The translations under genes were made by a program, and so were the position numbers. This document shows positions 25,656-35,147 of a stretch of DNA of 64,000 nt, in pieces. The stretch is from Metabacillus indicus LMG 22858 (GTDB taxonomy: Bacteria > Bacillota > Bacilli > Bacillales > Bacillaceae). A model generated the notes under the pieces. The model saw only the letters and a list, made by a program, of their open reading frames with translations. It had not been told where the DNA came from and ran no database searches. The stretch is from the NCBI RefSeq assembly GCF_000708755.2, contig NZ_JGVU02000022.1, positions 1 through 64,000 on the forward strand, read 5' to 3'. Position 1 is the stretch's first letter. The number at the start of each line of letters is the position of its first letter.

Positions 25656-25661
25656 GTGCGG

Positions 25662-25701
25662 AAGACCAGCGGAAGCGTATGCTGACTGCTGGTCTTTTTT
25701 T
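25662..25701 (+). terminator. Terminator of the small membrane protein gene
   Basis: AAGACCAGC pairs with GCTGGTCTT and is followed by a T-run. Confidence 0.85.
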
Positions 25702-25756
25702 ATGCCCTATAAATTCGAAAAGAATTTTTTAGGCTAGTGATGATGTTATAAAGATA

Positions 25757-25880
25757 TCTTCGGCAAGCGGAAGGGCCTAGATCCTCTGTCAGAACAAATC
25801 CGTCAAAAAAGGCGGGACCCGGACTTTTCGGCCGGATTCTTATCTGCCTATCGGATCTGAGCAAGGCGCTTGCGCTTTTG
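25757..25880 (+). repeat. Intergenic repeat B, copy 2
   Basis: It shares TCCTCTGTCAGAACAAA, ACCCGGACTTTTCG, TTCTTATCTG and a GCGCTTGCGCTTTT end with the insert at 66-188, but lacks the CTTGTCCAGCTGCAGCGCC left end. It fills most of the 313 bp between the small membrane protein and the RNase J gene. Any promoter for the latter must lie within or just after it. Confidence 0.65.
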
Positions 25881-25968
25881 TGCGCCATCTTATGTTACAA
25901 TGAAACAATAGTTCACTTTGTGAAGAAACGATACTAAGATAAGCAATCAGCTTGCTGGGAGACTAAAC

Positions 25969-27615
25969 ATGACTAAAGAAAAAAACGTAAAAATCATACC
26001 GCTTGGCGGGATGGGCGAAATCGGAAAGAACATGTATGTGGTTGAGTATGGCGGAGAAATCGTCATTGTTGATGCAGGCGTCAAGTTTCCGGATGAAGAA
26101 TTAAGGGGCGTTGATTACATCATTCCTGATTACTCATACCTTGTGAAGAATGCAGGGAGAGTAAAAGGCCTGTTCATCACTCACGGACATGAAGATCATA
26201 TCGGCGGAGTGCCGTTTTTATTGAAACAATTAAATGTGCCTGTTTATGCCGGAGGACTGGCTATGGGCTTTATCCGGAACAAGCTTGAAGAGCATGGGCT
26301 GCTGAGAGAAGCAGAACTGCACGACATTACGGAAGACAGCTTGATTGAACTTGGTGAATTGCAAGTGTCCTTTTTCCGGACAACGCACAGTATCCCTGAT
26401 TCATTCGGAGTTGTGATCCACACGCCGCAGGGGAACGTGGTTCACACAGGTGACTTCAAATTTGATTTAACTCCGGCAGGTCCTGAACAGGACTTGTCGA
26501 AGATTGCAAAAGTCGGGCAGGACGGAGTTCTCTGTCTTTTATCTGACAGCACCAACAGCGAAATTCCCGGGTTCTCTGTTTCTGAGAAGAAAATCGGCCA
26601 GAACATTTTGAACGTAGTCAGAAAGCAGTCCGGCCGAATTATCGTCGCTCTGTTTGCATCAAACGTGTTCCGTCTGCAGCAGGTGATTCAGGCATCTGTC
26701 GCATGCGGAAGAAAGGTTGCCTACACAGGTAGAAGCATGGAGAGAGCGATCGGCATCGGCCTTGAGCTCGGATACATTGATGCTCCAAAGGGCACGTTTA
26801 TCGATCCTAATGAAATCAGTGCCTATAAAAACAGCGAGCTGACTATTCTGTGCACGGGAAGTCAGGGAGAGCCCTTTGCTGCCCTTTCCCGAATTGCAGA
26901 AGGAAAGCATCGCCATATCCATATTGAAGAAGGCGACACGATCATCTTCTCATCTTCTCCAATTCCGGGGAATGTTCTCAGCGTGAACCGCATCGTCAAC
27001 AAACTGATGAAAGCGGGAGCGGATGTTATTGATAACAAGCTTTATGACATTCATACATCAGGACATGGCGGCCAGGAAGAGCTGAAGCTGATGCTTAAGC
27101 TTCTAAAACCGAAATTCCTTGTGCCGATCCACGGGGAGTACCGCATGCAGAAGATGCATCAGGCACTTGCCCTGGACTGCTTTGTTCCGGAAGAAAACAT
27201 CTTTATTCTCGACAACGGGCAGGTTCTTAATGTGTCAAAAGAAAAAGCTTACCAGGCAGGAAGAGTGCCTGCACGGTCTGTCTATGTAGACGGCCACGGT
27301 ATCGGCGATGTCGGAACGTCTCTGCTTGGTGAACGGAAACAGCTCGCAGACAGCGGAATTCTATCGATTCTTCTTTTCAAAGAAGGGGAAGAAATTATCC
27401 GCAAGCCGCAAATCATCTCAAGAGGCTTTGTCTATTTGAGAGAATCAAGCAGCTTTATGGGAGAAATCGAAACGAGGGCAGCAGCTCTTGTTGATCAGCA
27501 TCCAGCAGATGATATTGAACGGAAATTAAGTTCGGCTATTTCTGATTTCATCTATAAAAAATTGAAGAGGTCTCCAATTGTTGTGACGAAAGTCATTGAT
27601 GTGACAAGGGGATAA
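25969..27615 (+). CDS. RNase J-family ribonuclease
   Basis: 548 aa. The metallo-beta-lactamase core has an intact zinc motif His72-x-His74-x-Asp76-His77 (THGHEDHIGG). The beta-CASP domain and the RNase J segments TGDFKFDLTPAG, LLSDSTNSE, SSSPIPGN, HTSGHGGQEE and PIHGEYRMQKM follow. RNase J proteins have 5'-3' exonuclease and endonuclease activity on RNA. Compared from memory, it is closer to J1 than to the partly inactive J2, but it differs from J1 at both ends (ending KVIDVTRG rather than PIIMEV). It may be a third paralogue. It is monocistronic with its own terminator. Confidence 0.88.
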   Translation: MTKEKNVKIIPLGGMGEIGKNMYVVEYGGEIVIVDAGVKFPDEELRGVDYIIPDYSYLVKNAGRVKGLFITHGHEDHIGGVPFLLKQLNVPVYAGGLAMGFIRNKLEEHGLLREAELHDITEDSLIELGELQVSFFRTTHSIPDSFGVVIHTPQGNVVHTGDFKFDLTPAGPEQDLSKIAKVGQDGVLCLLSDSTNSEIPGFSVSEKKIGQNILNVVRKQSGRIIVALFASNVFRLQQVIQASVACGRKVAYTGRSMERAIGIGLELGYIDAPKGTFIDPNEISAYKNSELTILCTGSQGEPFAALSRIAEGKHRHIHIEEGDTIIFSSSPIPGNVLSVNRIVNKLMKAGADVIDNKLYDIHTSGHGGQEELKLMLKLLKPKFLVPIHGEYRMQKMHQALALDCFVPEENIFILDNGQVLNVSKEKAYQAGRVPARSVYVDGHGIGDVGTSLLGERKQLADSGILSILLFKEGEEIIRKPQIISRGFVYLRESSSFMGEIETRAAALVDQHPADDIERKLSSAISDFIYKKLKRSPIVVTKVIDVTRG

Positions 27616-27617
27616 TG

Positions 27618-27648
27618 AAAAAAGCTCTGAATTGTTTCAGAGCTTTTT
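27618..27648. terminator. Bidirectional terminator
   Basis: AAAAAGCTCTGAA and TTTCAGAGCTTTTT form a perfect stem between convergent genes, with T-runs on both strands. Confidence 0.9.
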
Positions 27649-28944
27649 GCTTTTTACAGAAATCTGTTCAATATCACCGAGCACGACGGTGTAAAAAATC
27701 AAGCCAATGACGAGTACGGCCGCCGCAATGATGAAAGCAAGATTAAATGAACCTGTTGCGTCCACTATATATCCGGTCAAGAAGGTAGCAATGATCCCTC
27801 CGAAAAGGTTGTTCGCAAAATTGACCATTGAACTCAGGATCGCTGTTGTGCCGGGCGGTGCAAGCTTTGCTGCAATCGTCCAGCCGATTGGGGCTGTTGC
27901 GGATATTCCGGCAAGGCCAACGGAAATGAAAATCATCGACAGGACCGGGCTTGATGTAAAGATGGACCCGATAAAGATAAGGCCGATAAGAAGTCCAGCC
28001 GCAATGATGTTTTTATATACTCTGTCAGGGGCGTATCCTTTCTTGATCAGGCTGTCGACAAGCCACCCGCCAGCGAGAATCCCTGAGAGAGCGGCAATCA
28101 GCCAAGGGATGGCTGTATAAAGAGCGGAGGAAAGCAAATCCAGCTGAAACTGCTCCTTAAAGAACGTAGGAAGCCAAAGAAGCAGCAGGTTAAAAGTATA
28201 TCCGTACCCGGTAAAACCAATCATCAGCCCCCAAGCCTTTCTGTTTGTAAAAAACGATTTCAGCACAAGTGCCGCTTTATAAGAAGGAAGGTCTGAAGAA
28301 TCTTCGTACATATGAATGTAGTTGATTTCTTCTTTTGATATGCTCTTGTGAGTGTCCGGCTCGTCGTAATATTTCCAGAAGACAAAGGTAAACAGCACGT
28401 TAATCGCCCCGATTGCCAAAAAAGCGGTTTTCCAGTCATAAAGGGTGATCAATATCGCTACAAGAGGCCCGCCGATTACATTTGAAAGTTTGGCAGAGGA
28501 ATCAAACAGGGCATTGGCAAGTCCTCTCTCATGAAAAGGAAACCAGCTGGCTGTAGCTTTTGCTGCGGCAGGAAAAGCAGACGCGCTGGTGATGCCTGTG
28601 AAAAAACGGATGATGTATAAAAGAAGAGTGCCTTGAATAAAGACGAGGCTGATCGTCAAAAACGTCCAGATGACCATGCCGGTCCTTGTCACCCAGCTGA
28701 CTCCCCACCTGTCGAGCATACTGCCGATCGGAAGCTGCATAAGGGTATAGGCATAGTTATACACCGTAAAAACAAGCCCCATTTCAAAAGCGCTCAACGA
28801 AAAGGCTTTCTGAAGTTCAGGGGCAGCGGCAGCAAGGGCAACCCTGTCAAAGTAATTCAATATAATGAACGTGCTTAAAAGCGCAGATATTGTCCACCTT
28901 GTATTTTTTCCCGCGGGCCGGGCTATTTCTGTTTCATTACTCAA
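27637..28944 (-). CDS. MFS transporter, anion:cation symporter (ACS) family
   Basis: 435 aa, about 12 membrane segments. The first helix reads NYFDRVALAAAAPELQKAF, typical of the ACS branch that includes hexuronate, galactonate and glucarate transporters. Motif A is GSMLDRWGVSWVTRTGM. It most likely imports an organic acid or sugar acid with protons. The frame starts with TTG at 28944 behind AGGTGTGATAG, a weak site. No catabolic gene adjoins it, so the substrate is open. Confidence 0.83.
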   Translation of the reverse strand: MSNETEIARPAGKNTRWTISALLSTFIILNYFDRVALAAAAPELQKAFSLSAFEMGLVFTVYNYAYTLMQLPIGSMLDRWGVSWVTRTGMVIWTFLTISLVFIQGTLLLYIIRFFTGITSASAFPAAAKATASWFPFHERGLANALFDSSAKLSNVIGGPLVAILITLYDWKTAFLAIGAINVLFTFVFWKYYDEPDTHKSISKEEINYIHMYEDSSDLPSYKAALVLKSFFTNRKAWGLMIGFTGYGYTFNLLLLWLPTFFKEQFQLDLLSSALYTAIPWLIAALSGILAGGWLVDSLIKKGYAPDRVYKNIIAAGLLIGLIFIGSIFTSSPVLSMIFISVGLAGISATAPIGWTIAAKLAPPGTTAILSSMVNFANNLFGGIIATFLTGYIVDATGSFNLAFIIAAAVLVIGLIFYTVVLGDIEQISVKSKKL

Positions 28945-29021
28945 CTATCACACCTGCCTATCGAAAAGAAATCTATGCTTTAGGTTTCCTCAATTAGGCA
29001 GCATCATGCTAATAGAAAAAC

Positions 29022-29054
29022 AAAAAAGAGAGATGCACGACGGCATCTCTCTTT
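29022..29054 (-). terminator. Terminator of the SulP gene
   Basis: On the minus strand AAAGAGAGATGC and GCATCTCTCTTT close a 6-nt loop and run into T6. Confidence 0.9.
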
Positions 29055-29059
29055 GTTTA

Positions 29060-30532
29060 TTAGTGATTTACTGCTTTGGCATCCGGTTTATCGTAAAGAG
29101 CTAGCTTTTCTAAAAGACTGCTGCTGTCGTCGTTTAGACCGGTTAGTATGACTTCTTTGCCGTGCTGTCTGTATTTCATGATGATTTTATCAATTGCTCC
29201 TGCTGCCGAATCATCCCAGAGGTGGGCGCTGCTTAAATCAAGATAAATGGTACGGGCTTCTTCTTTAAAATCAAAAGCAGCTACAAGGTTTTGGACGGAA
29301 GCAAAGAATACCTGCCCGTGCACTTTGTATGTTTTTGCCATCGTCCGTTTATCTGTAAACGATTCGACGTGCACCTTCGATATTTTAGCGGCAAAGAACA
29401 GAGCGCTTAAAATAACTCCGGCCAGCACACCTTTGGATAAATCATGTGTAGCGACGACGGTAACGACTGTGACAACCATGACTGCCGCATCTGACTTCGG
29501 CATCACATGAAGCTTTGTGAGCGAGGACCAGTCGAATGTGCCGATTGACACCATAATCATAACCCCGACAAGGGCTGCCATTGGAATCTGAACGAGCAGA
29601 TCGTTCAGTAAAACAATAAGAACCATCAGGAAGACACCTGCCACAAACGTTGAAAGCCTGCCTCTTCCTCCGGACTTCACATTAATGACGGACTGGCCGA
29701 TCATGGCACAGCCTGCCATACCGCCGAAAAATCCATTCACAATGTTAGCGATGCCCTGTCCTTTGGCTTCTTTATTTTTATCACTTTCCGTATCTGTCAT
29801 ATCATCGACAATCTGAGCTGTCAGCAGGGATTCCAATAATCCTACAAGAGCAAGCGCAAAGGAATAAGGAAGAATGATCTGCAGTGTTTCGAATGTTAAT
29901 GGTATTTGGGGGATTAAAAACATAGGCAGCTCCTGCGCCAATTCACCCATATCACCGACTGTGCGCACACCGGCACCCGTCATAACCGCAATGACCGAGA
30001 TGACAACAATGGCAACGAGCGGAGACGGCACGGCAGTTGTGAATCTAGGCAGAATATAAATAATGGCCAGTGCTCCTGCTACCATCGCATACATGATCCA
30101 GGATTCTCCCGCAAAATGTGGAAGCTGAGCCATAAAAATGAGTATAGCCAAAGAATTAACAAAGCCGACCATTACAGATCTCGGAATAAACCGCATCGCC
30201 CTTCCGAGTTTAAGTGCACCCATGACATACTGAATGATGCCTGTGAGCACAGTAGCGGCAAGAAGATACTGAAGACCATGTTCAGCAACGAGCGTCACCA
30301 TCAGAAGTGCCATCGCCCCGGTTGCAGCCGAAATCATGCCGGGCCTTCCCCCGACAAATGAAATAACCACCGCAATACAAAATGAAGCGTAGAGTCCGAC
30401 CATTGGATCTACTCCTGCAATAATGGAAAAGGCAATGGCCTCCGGAATAAGCGCCAGAGCAACAACAATGCCGGATAGAATATCTCCGCGTATGTTGCCG
30501 AACCATTCCTGTTTAATTGTCTGTACGTTCAA
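29060..30532 (-). CDS. SulP-family anion transporter with STAS domain (YbaR-like)
   Basis: About 490 aa. The SLC26/SulP membrane core has the signature region [20 protein letters not shown] and [19 protein letters not shown] cytoplasmic STAS domain covers roughly the last 100 residues ([20 protein letters not shown]). Members carry sulfate, bicarbonate or other anions. AAGAGG overlaps the GTG at 30544 but lies 11 bases from the in-frame TTG at 30532, so I prefer TTG; this is not certain. The anion cannot be told from sequence. Confidence 0.87.
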   Translation of the reverse strand: MNVQTIKQEWFGNIRGDILSGIVVALALIPEAIAFSIIAGVDPMVGLYASFCIAVVISFVGGRPGMISAATGAMALLMVTLVAEHGLQYLLAATVLTGIIQYVMGALKLGRAMRFIPRSVMVGFVNSLAILIFMAQLPHFAGESWIMYAMVAGALAIIYILPRFTTAVPSPLVAIVVISVIAVMTGAGVRTVGDMGELAQELPMFLIPQIPLTFETLQIILPYSFALALVGLLESLLTAQIVDDMTDTESDKNKEAKGQGIANIVNGFFGGMAGCAMIGQSVINVKSGGRGRLSTFVAGVFLMVLIVLLNDLLVQIPMAALVGVMIMVSIGTFDWSSLTKLHVMPKSDAAVMVVTVVTVVATHDLSKGVLAGVILSALFFAAKISKVHVESFTDKRTMAKTYKVHGQVFFASVQNLVAAFDFKEEARTIYLDLSSAHLWDDSAAGAIDKIIMKYRQHGKEVILTGLNDDSSSLLEKLALYDKPDAKAVNH

Positions 30533-30544
30533 ATCAAAAAACAC

Positions 30545-30775
30545 CTCTTTTTATTTTTTTATGGCTTTCAACTCTCATGAAAGCCGGGTCCGTTAGTAAC
30601 CTGAAAATTATATCATCATACGCCATAAAAGGGGTAATGTCATGTAAGCGTCAACAAGAGGTGTTTACTTTTAATTGCTTACTTTTTCATGAGTTTAGTC
30701 TTGGATGGCAAAAATGGTGATCAGTTTGTTGAAATGGTTTCATCTCTATCCAGAAAATACCGGATTATGGCTTCT
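30545..30775. other. Intergenic region between SulP gene and put operon
   Basis: It holds the SulP leader on the minus strand with a perfect 8-bp inverted repeat GGCTTTCA-N7-TGAAAGCC (30563-30585). No T-run follows it in either direction, so it is a leader hairpin rather than a terminator. The rest is AT-rich, and I see no gene. Confidence 0.5.
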
Positions 30776-30855
30776 ATTTGTCTAAAACCAACAAATAAAG
30801 CGCTTGAATATTGTTTTTTTAGAACGTTGTGAAAATTGTCGACAGGACGTAAGAT
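30776..30855 (+). promoter_or_regulatory. put operon promoter region
   Basis: TTGTGA (30827-30832), a 17-base spacer and TAAGAT (30850-30855) form a good sigma-A promoter. Upstream lies an imperfect dyad ATTTGTC-N7-AACAAAT (30776-30796) suited to an activator such as PutR. The assignment to PutR is inferred from the locus. Confidence 0.6.
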
Positions 30856-30894
30856 GAGGGTGTAGAACAACTTTTATGAGGGGGTGCATGTAAA

Positions 30895-31812
30895 GTGGAA
30901 GCGATTACAAGAGACTTTTTCCTCTTCTTATCAAAGAACCATTTACTTAACAATATAGCTAAAAAGCGCGGAGGCAGTTTTGCAGCCGGCAAAATTATCG
31001 GCGGAACTGATTTTAAAAGTTCCATAAAGTTCATCAGACAGCTGAATGACAGCGGATTATCTGTAACAGTCGATCATCTTGGCGAATTTGTAGATTCAGA
31101 GGCCGTTACACGCGAGCGGACGGCAGAATGCATCGAAACCATTGAAATGATCAGCAGAGAGAAGCTTGATTCTCAGGTGTCACTGAAAATGACATCGCTC
31201 GGTCTTGATATCGACCGGAAGCTTGTGATTGAAAACATGACAAAGATTCTGGATACGGCAGAAAGACACGGCGTCATGGTCACCATTGACATGGAGGATG
31301 AAGTGCGCTGCCAGGCAACTCTTGATATCTTCAAAGAGTTTAAAGCAAAATACAGCTGCATCAGCACGGTGCTGCAGGCATACTTGTACCGCACAGAAAG
31401 AGATTTAAGCGACCTGGCTGACTATCAGCCGTTTCTCCGTCTTGTAAAAGGCGCATATAAAGAATCACCGGAAGTAGCGTTTCCTGAAAAGAAAGATGTA
31501 GATGAAAACTACAAAAAGCTGATTGAACAAAGCCTGCTTAACGGCAACTATACAGCTATAGCATCCCATGACGATCAGATCATCGAATATACGAAAATGC
31601 TTGCCAAAAAGCATCATATTCCTAATTCGCAATTTGAGTTTCAAATGCTCTACGGCATGAGAAGCAAAACGCAGCTTGACCTTGTGAAGCAGGGCTACAA
31701 GATGCGCGTTTATGTTCCATACGGTCTTGACTGGTATGGCTACTTCATGAGAAGACTTGCCGAAAGACCTTCAAATATCGCATTTGCATTTAAAGGTATG
31801 GTCAAAAGCTAA
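30895..31812 (+). CDS. putB: Proline dehydrogenase
   Basis: 305 aa, the size of monofunctional Gram-positive proline dehydrogenases. Characteristic segments are LKMTSLGLDIDRKL, DMEDEVRCQATLDIF, RLVKGAYKESPEVAFP and YGLDWYGYFMRRLAERPSN. This FAD enzyme oxidises proline to pyrroline-5-carboxylate, passing electrons to the membrane quinone pool. The start is GTG at 30895 after GAGGGGG. It heads putB-putC-putP with putR downstream, the same order as in B. subtilis. Confidence 0.95.
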   Translation: MEAITRDFFLFLSKNHLLNNIAKKRGGSFAAGKIIGGTDFKSSIKFIRQLNDSGLSVTVDHLGEFVDSEAVTRERTAECIETIEMISREKLDSQVSLKMTSLGLDIDRKLVIENMTKILDTAERHGVMVTIDMEDEVRCQATLDIFKEFKAKYSCISTVLQAYLYRTERDLSDLADYQPFLRLVKGAYKESPEVAFPEKKDVDENYKKLIEQSLLNGNYTAIASHDDQIIEYTKMLAKKHHIPNSQFEFQMLYGMRSKTQLDLVKQGYKMRVYVPYGLDWYGYFMRRLAERPSNIAFAFKGMVKS

Positions 31813-31840
31813 CCAATTTTATTAAAGGGAGAGGATCTGC

Positions 31841-33382
31841 ATGATTCCATACAAACACGAACCATTTACTGATTTTTCAAACGAGGAAAACAAGAAAGCA
31901 TACCTTGAGGCGCTTGAGCAGGTAGAAGGCTACCTTGGCCAGGATTATCCGCTTTATATTGGGGCAGAAAAGGTAACGACTGAAGACAAAATCACGTCTT
32001 ACAACCCGGCTGATAAAGCTCAGGTAGTCGGACGCGTTTCAAAAGCAAACCGCGAGCTTGCTGAAAAGGCTATGCAGGAAGCATCTGCAGCATTTGAAAG
32101 CTGGAAAAAAGTAAAACCTGAAATCCGCGCTGACGTTCTTTTCAAAGCAGCAGCCATCATCCGCCGCCGTAAGCACGAGTTTTCGGCTCTTTTAACAAAG
32201 GAAGCGGGCAAGCCTTGGAATGAAGCAGATGCGGACACAGCTGAAGCGATTGATTTCCTTGAGTTTTACGCTCGTCAAATGCTGAAGCTAAAAGACGGAG
32301 TGCCTGTTGAAAGCCGTCCTGGTGAATACAACCGCTATGACTACATTCCGCTTGGAGTAGGCATCATCATCTCTCCATGGAACTTCCCATTTGCGATCAT
32401 GGCAGGAACGGCTGTTGCTGCAATCGTAACAGGAAATACGATTCTATTAAAACCGGCTTCAACAACTCCGGTCGTTGCAGCTAAATTCGTTGAGGTTATG
32501 CTTGAAGCGGGTCTTCCTGCAGGCGTTCTGAACTTTGTTCCTGGAAGCGGAGCAGAGGTTGGCGACTATCTGGTTGACCATCCGAAAACTCGCTTCATCT
32601 CATTCACCGGCTCACGCGATGTAGGCCTTCGCATCTTCAACCGTGCTTCACAGCTGAATGACGGCCAGATTTGGCTTAAGCGTGTAATCGCTGAAATGGG
32701 CGGTAAAGATACAATTGTAGTAGACAAAGAGGCAGACCTTGAGCTTGCTGCTCAATCTATCGTGAAATCAGCATTTGGCTTCTCGGGACAAAAGTGTTCT
32801 GCATGCTCGCGTGCGGTTATCGTTGAAGATGTATACGACCAAGTATTGAACCGTGCGGTTGAACTGACGAAAAAGCTGACAGTAGGCAATCCGACTGAAA
32901 ACCACTTCATGGGTCCTGTGATTGATCAGGCTGCTTTTGACAAAATTATGAGCTACGTTGAAATCGGCAAAGAAGAGGGCCGCATTCTAGCTGGAGGCGA
33001 AGGCGACAGCTCAAAAGGCTTCTTCGTTCAGCCGACAATCGTTGCTGATGTAGATCCGAAAGCGCGCTTAATGCAGGAAGAAATCTTCGGACCGGTTGTT
33101 GCATTCGCTAAAGCAAAAGACTTTGATGAGGCGATTGAAATTGCCAACAACACAGAGTACGGCCTGACTGGCGCCGTTATCACGAAAAACCGTGAAAACA
33201 TGGAAAAAGCACGCGAAGATTTCCATGTAGGAAACCTTTACTTCAACCGCGGCTGCACAGGCGCCATTGTCGGCTACCAGCCATTCGGCGGATTTAATAT
33301 GTCCGGCACTGACTCTAAAGCGGGCGGACCAGATTACCTTCAGCTTCACATGCAGGCAAAAACAACGTCTGAAACGTTCTGA
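31841..33382 (+). CDS. putC: Glutamate gamma-semialdehyde (P5C) dehydrogenase
   Basis: 513 aa aldehyde dehydrogenase fold. The catalytic Cys is residue 319 ([13 protein letters not shown]), the general base Glu is 285 (IAEMGGKD), and the NAD fold shows [13 protein letters not shown]. It oxidises glutamate semialdehyde, in equilibrium with P5C, to glutamate. It therefore completes proline catabolism and can also finish ornithine breakdown started by the RocD enzyme encoded at 55.4 kb. It lies 28 bp after putB with GGGAGAGG before the ATG. Confidence 0.95.
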   Translation: MIPYKHEPFTDFSNEENKKAYLEALEQVEGYLGQDYPLYIGAEKVTTEDKITSYNPADKAQVVGRVSKANRELAEKAMQEASAAFESWKKVKPEIRADVLFKAAAIIRRRKHEFSALLTKEAGKPWNEADADTAEAIDFLEFYARQMLKLKDGVPVESRPGEYNRYDYIPLGVGIIISPWNFPFAIMAGTAVAAIVTGNTILLKPASTTPVVAAKFVEVMLEAGLPAGVLNFVPGSGAEVGDYLVDHPKTRFISFTGSRDVGLRIFNRASQLNDGQIWLKRVIAEMGGKDTIVVDKEADLELAAQSIVKSAFGFSGQKCSACSRAVIVEDVYDQVLNRAVELTKKLTVGNPTENHFMGPVIDQAAFDKIMSYVEIGKEEGRILAGGEGDSSKGFFVQPTIVADVDPKARLMQEEIFGPVVAFAKAKDFDEAIEIANNTEYGLTGAVITKNRENMEKAREDFHVGNLYFNRGCTGAIVGYQPFGGFNMSGTDSKAGGPDYLQLHMQAKTTSETF

Positions 33383-33417
33383 TTTCAGACCCAGGGTAAA
33401 CAAAAGGGATAAAAAGA

Positions 33418-33453
33418 AGGAGGAAGTGACCAACCAAGTTGCTTCCTCTTTTT
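33418..33453 (+). terminator. Terminator after putC
   Basis: GAGGAAG and CTTCCTC form the stem, followed by TTTTT. Because putP follows in the same operon order, it may act as a partial stop that lowers permease expression. Confidence 0.65.
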
Positions 33454-33549
33454 AAAGGCTGATTTCGCATGAAGATGCAGGAAGCTGCATTAAAAAAGGA
33501 AGCAGCCTCTATAAAATAGAGAGATTTTTGGCGGGAGAGGGGTACTTTT

Positions 33550-35019
33550 ATGATAGACTATGCACTGCTTACATCGATAGGCATTTACATGGCAGGTATG
33601 CTGCTGATCGGGTATTTTGCCTATAAACGTACTTCGAATTTAAACGACTACATGCTTGGGGACCGCGGTCTCGGACCTGCTGTTACGGCTCTCAGCGCTG
33701 GAGCTGCCGATATGAGCGGATGGCTTTTGATGGGTCTTCCGGGGGCAATGTATGCGACGGGCTTAAGTTCCATATGGATTGTCATCGGGCTGACGCTAGG
33801 AGCTTATGCAAACTGGCTGTATGTTGCACCGCGCTTAAGAACGTATACGGAAATTGCGAATAATTCCATCACCATTCCGTCCTTCCTTGAGAACAGGTTT
33901 GCAGACGGATCCCGGATTCTAAGACTGATTTCGGCTTTAGTTATCTTAATATTCTTTACCTTTTACGTATCTTCAGGAATGGTTTCCGGGGGAGTGCTGT
34001 TTGAAAGCACGTTTGGACTTGATTATCACACAGGTCTTTGGGTTTTAACGGGCGTTGTCGTCGCCTATACGCTGTTTGGAGGTTTCCTTGCAGTCAGCTG
34101 GACTGATTTTGTTCAGGGAATTATTATGTTTGTTGCACTTATCCTGGTTCCGATTGTCACGGTGATTCATGTGGGAGGGTTCGGTCCTGCATTTGAAACG
34201 CCGGGAACAATCAATCCGGCTTTACTTGATATTTTTAAAGGGACAAGCTTCCTTGGCATCGTTTCACTCTTTGCGTGGGGACTCGGCTATTTCGGTCAGC
34301 CTCATATTATCGTCCGCTTTATGGCGATCAGCTCTGTGAAAGAAATTAAAAAGGCACGCGCAATCGGGATGGGATGGATGATTTTTTCCAGCATCGGCGC
34401 GATGCTTACCGGATTTTTCGGCATCACTTATTTTGCGGGAGAGGGCACAAAGCTTGAAGATCCCGAGACAGTTTTCATTGTCCTTGGAGAAGTATTGTTT
34501 CATCCTTTTATCACCGGATTTTTAATCTCGGCAATTCTCGCTGCCATCATGAGCACAATTTCTTCGCAGCTGCTTGTAACAGCAAGCTCGCTTACGGAGG
34601 ATATGTACAAAACCTTCTTCAGACGTTCGGCATCAGATAAAGAGCTCGTCTTTTTAGGCAGAATGTCCGTCCTTATGATTTCGATTATTGCCCTGTTTCT
34701 TTCATGGGAGCAAAATGATACGATTCTTGGACTTGTCGGGTATGCGTGGGCAGGCTTTGGTTCTTCATTTGGACCGCTGATCCTCCTGAGCCTTTTCTGG
34801 AAACGCATGACGAAGTGGGGTGCACTCGCCGGAATGGTTGTAGGCGCAGCAACGGTCATCATCTGGTCAATGGCCGGATTGTCAGACATGCTTTATGAAA
34901 TGATTCCGGGATTTGCCGCAAGTTTAATTGCCATTGTGGCAGTCAGTCTGATCACACCTCAGCCTCCGAAAGAAGCAGGAGAGCAATTTGATGAATTTGA
35001 ACGAGTGTTGAAGCAGTAA
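33550..35019 (+). CDS. putP: Sodium/proline symporter
   Basis: 489 aa, about 13 membrane segments, sodium:solute symporter family. PutP landmarks are GDRGLGPAVTALSAGAADMSGWLLMGLPGA, of which the ADMSGWLLMGLPGA core is diagnostic, and FGQPHIIVRFMAI. It imports proline with Na+. GGGAGAGGGG precedes the ATG. It follows putC after a partial terminator. Confidence 0.95.
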   Translation: MIDYALLTSIGIYMAGMLLIGYFAYKRTSNLNDYMLGDRGLGPAVTALSAGAADMSGWLLMGLPGAMYATGLSSIWIVIGLTLGAYANWLYVAPRLRTYTEIANNSITIPSFLENRFADGSRILRLISALVILIFFTFYVSSGMVSGGVLFESTFGLDYHTGLWVLTGVVVAYTLFGGFLAVSWTDFVQGIIMFVALILVPIVTVIHVGGFGPAFETPGTINPALLDIFKGTSFLGIVSLFAWGLGYFGQPHIIVRFMAISSVKEIKKARAIGMGWMIFSSIGAMLTGFFGITYFAGEGTKLEDPETVFIVLGEVLFHPFITGFLISAILAAIMSTISSQLLVTASSLTEDMYKTFFRRSASDKELVFLGRMSVLMISIIALFLSWEQNDTILGLVGYAWAGFGSSFGPLILLSLFWKRMTKWGALAGMVVGAATVIIWSMAGLSDMLYEMIPGFAASLIAIVAVSLITPQPPKEAGEQFDEFERVLKQ

Positions 35020-35026
35020 TATTCAG

Positions 35027-35061
35027 CAGGAAGTCCCTATATGCGGACTTCCTGTTTTTTT
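35027..35061 (+). terminator. Terminator of the put operon
   Basis: CAGGAAGTCC pairs perfectly with GGACTTCCTG around an 8-nt loop and is followed by T7. Confidence 0.92.
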
Positions 35062-35147
35062 ATAAATCCCCGGCTATTCCATTCTTCTGAATAAAAGGTA
35101 TATAATTAGGTTCATCATTTACCTAAAGAATCGGGGGGCCGATCTGC

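Noticed and set aside
30563-30585. Terminator in the SulP leader
   Set aside because: The perfect hairpin has no T-run after it on either strand.
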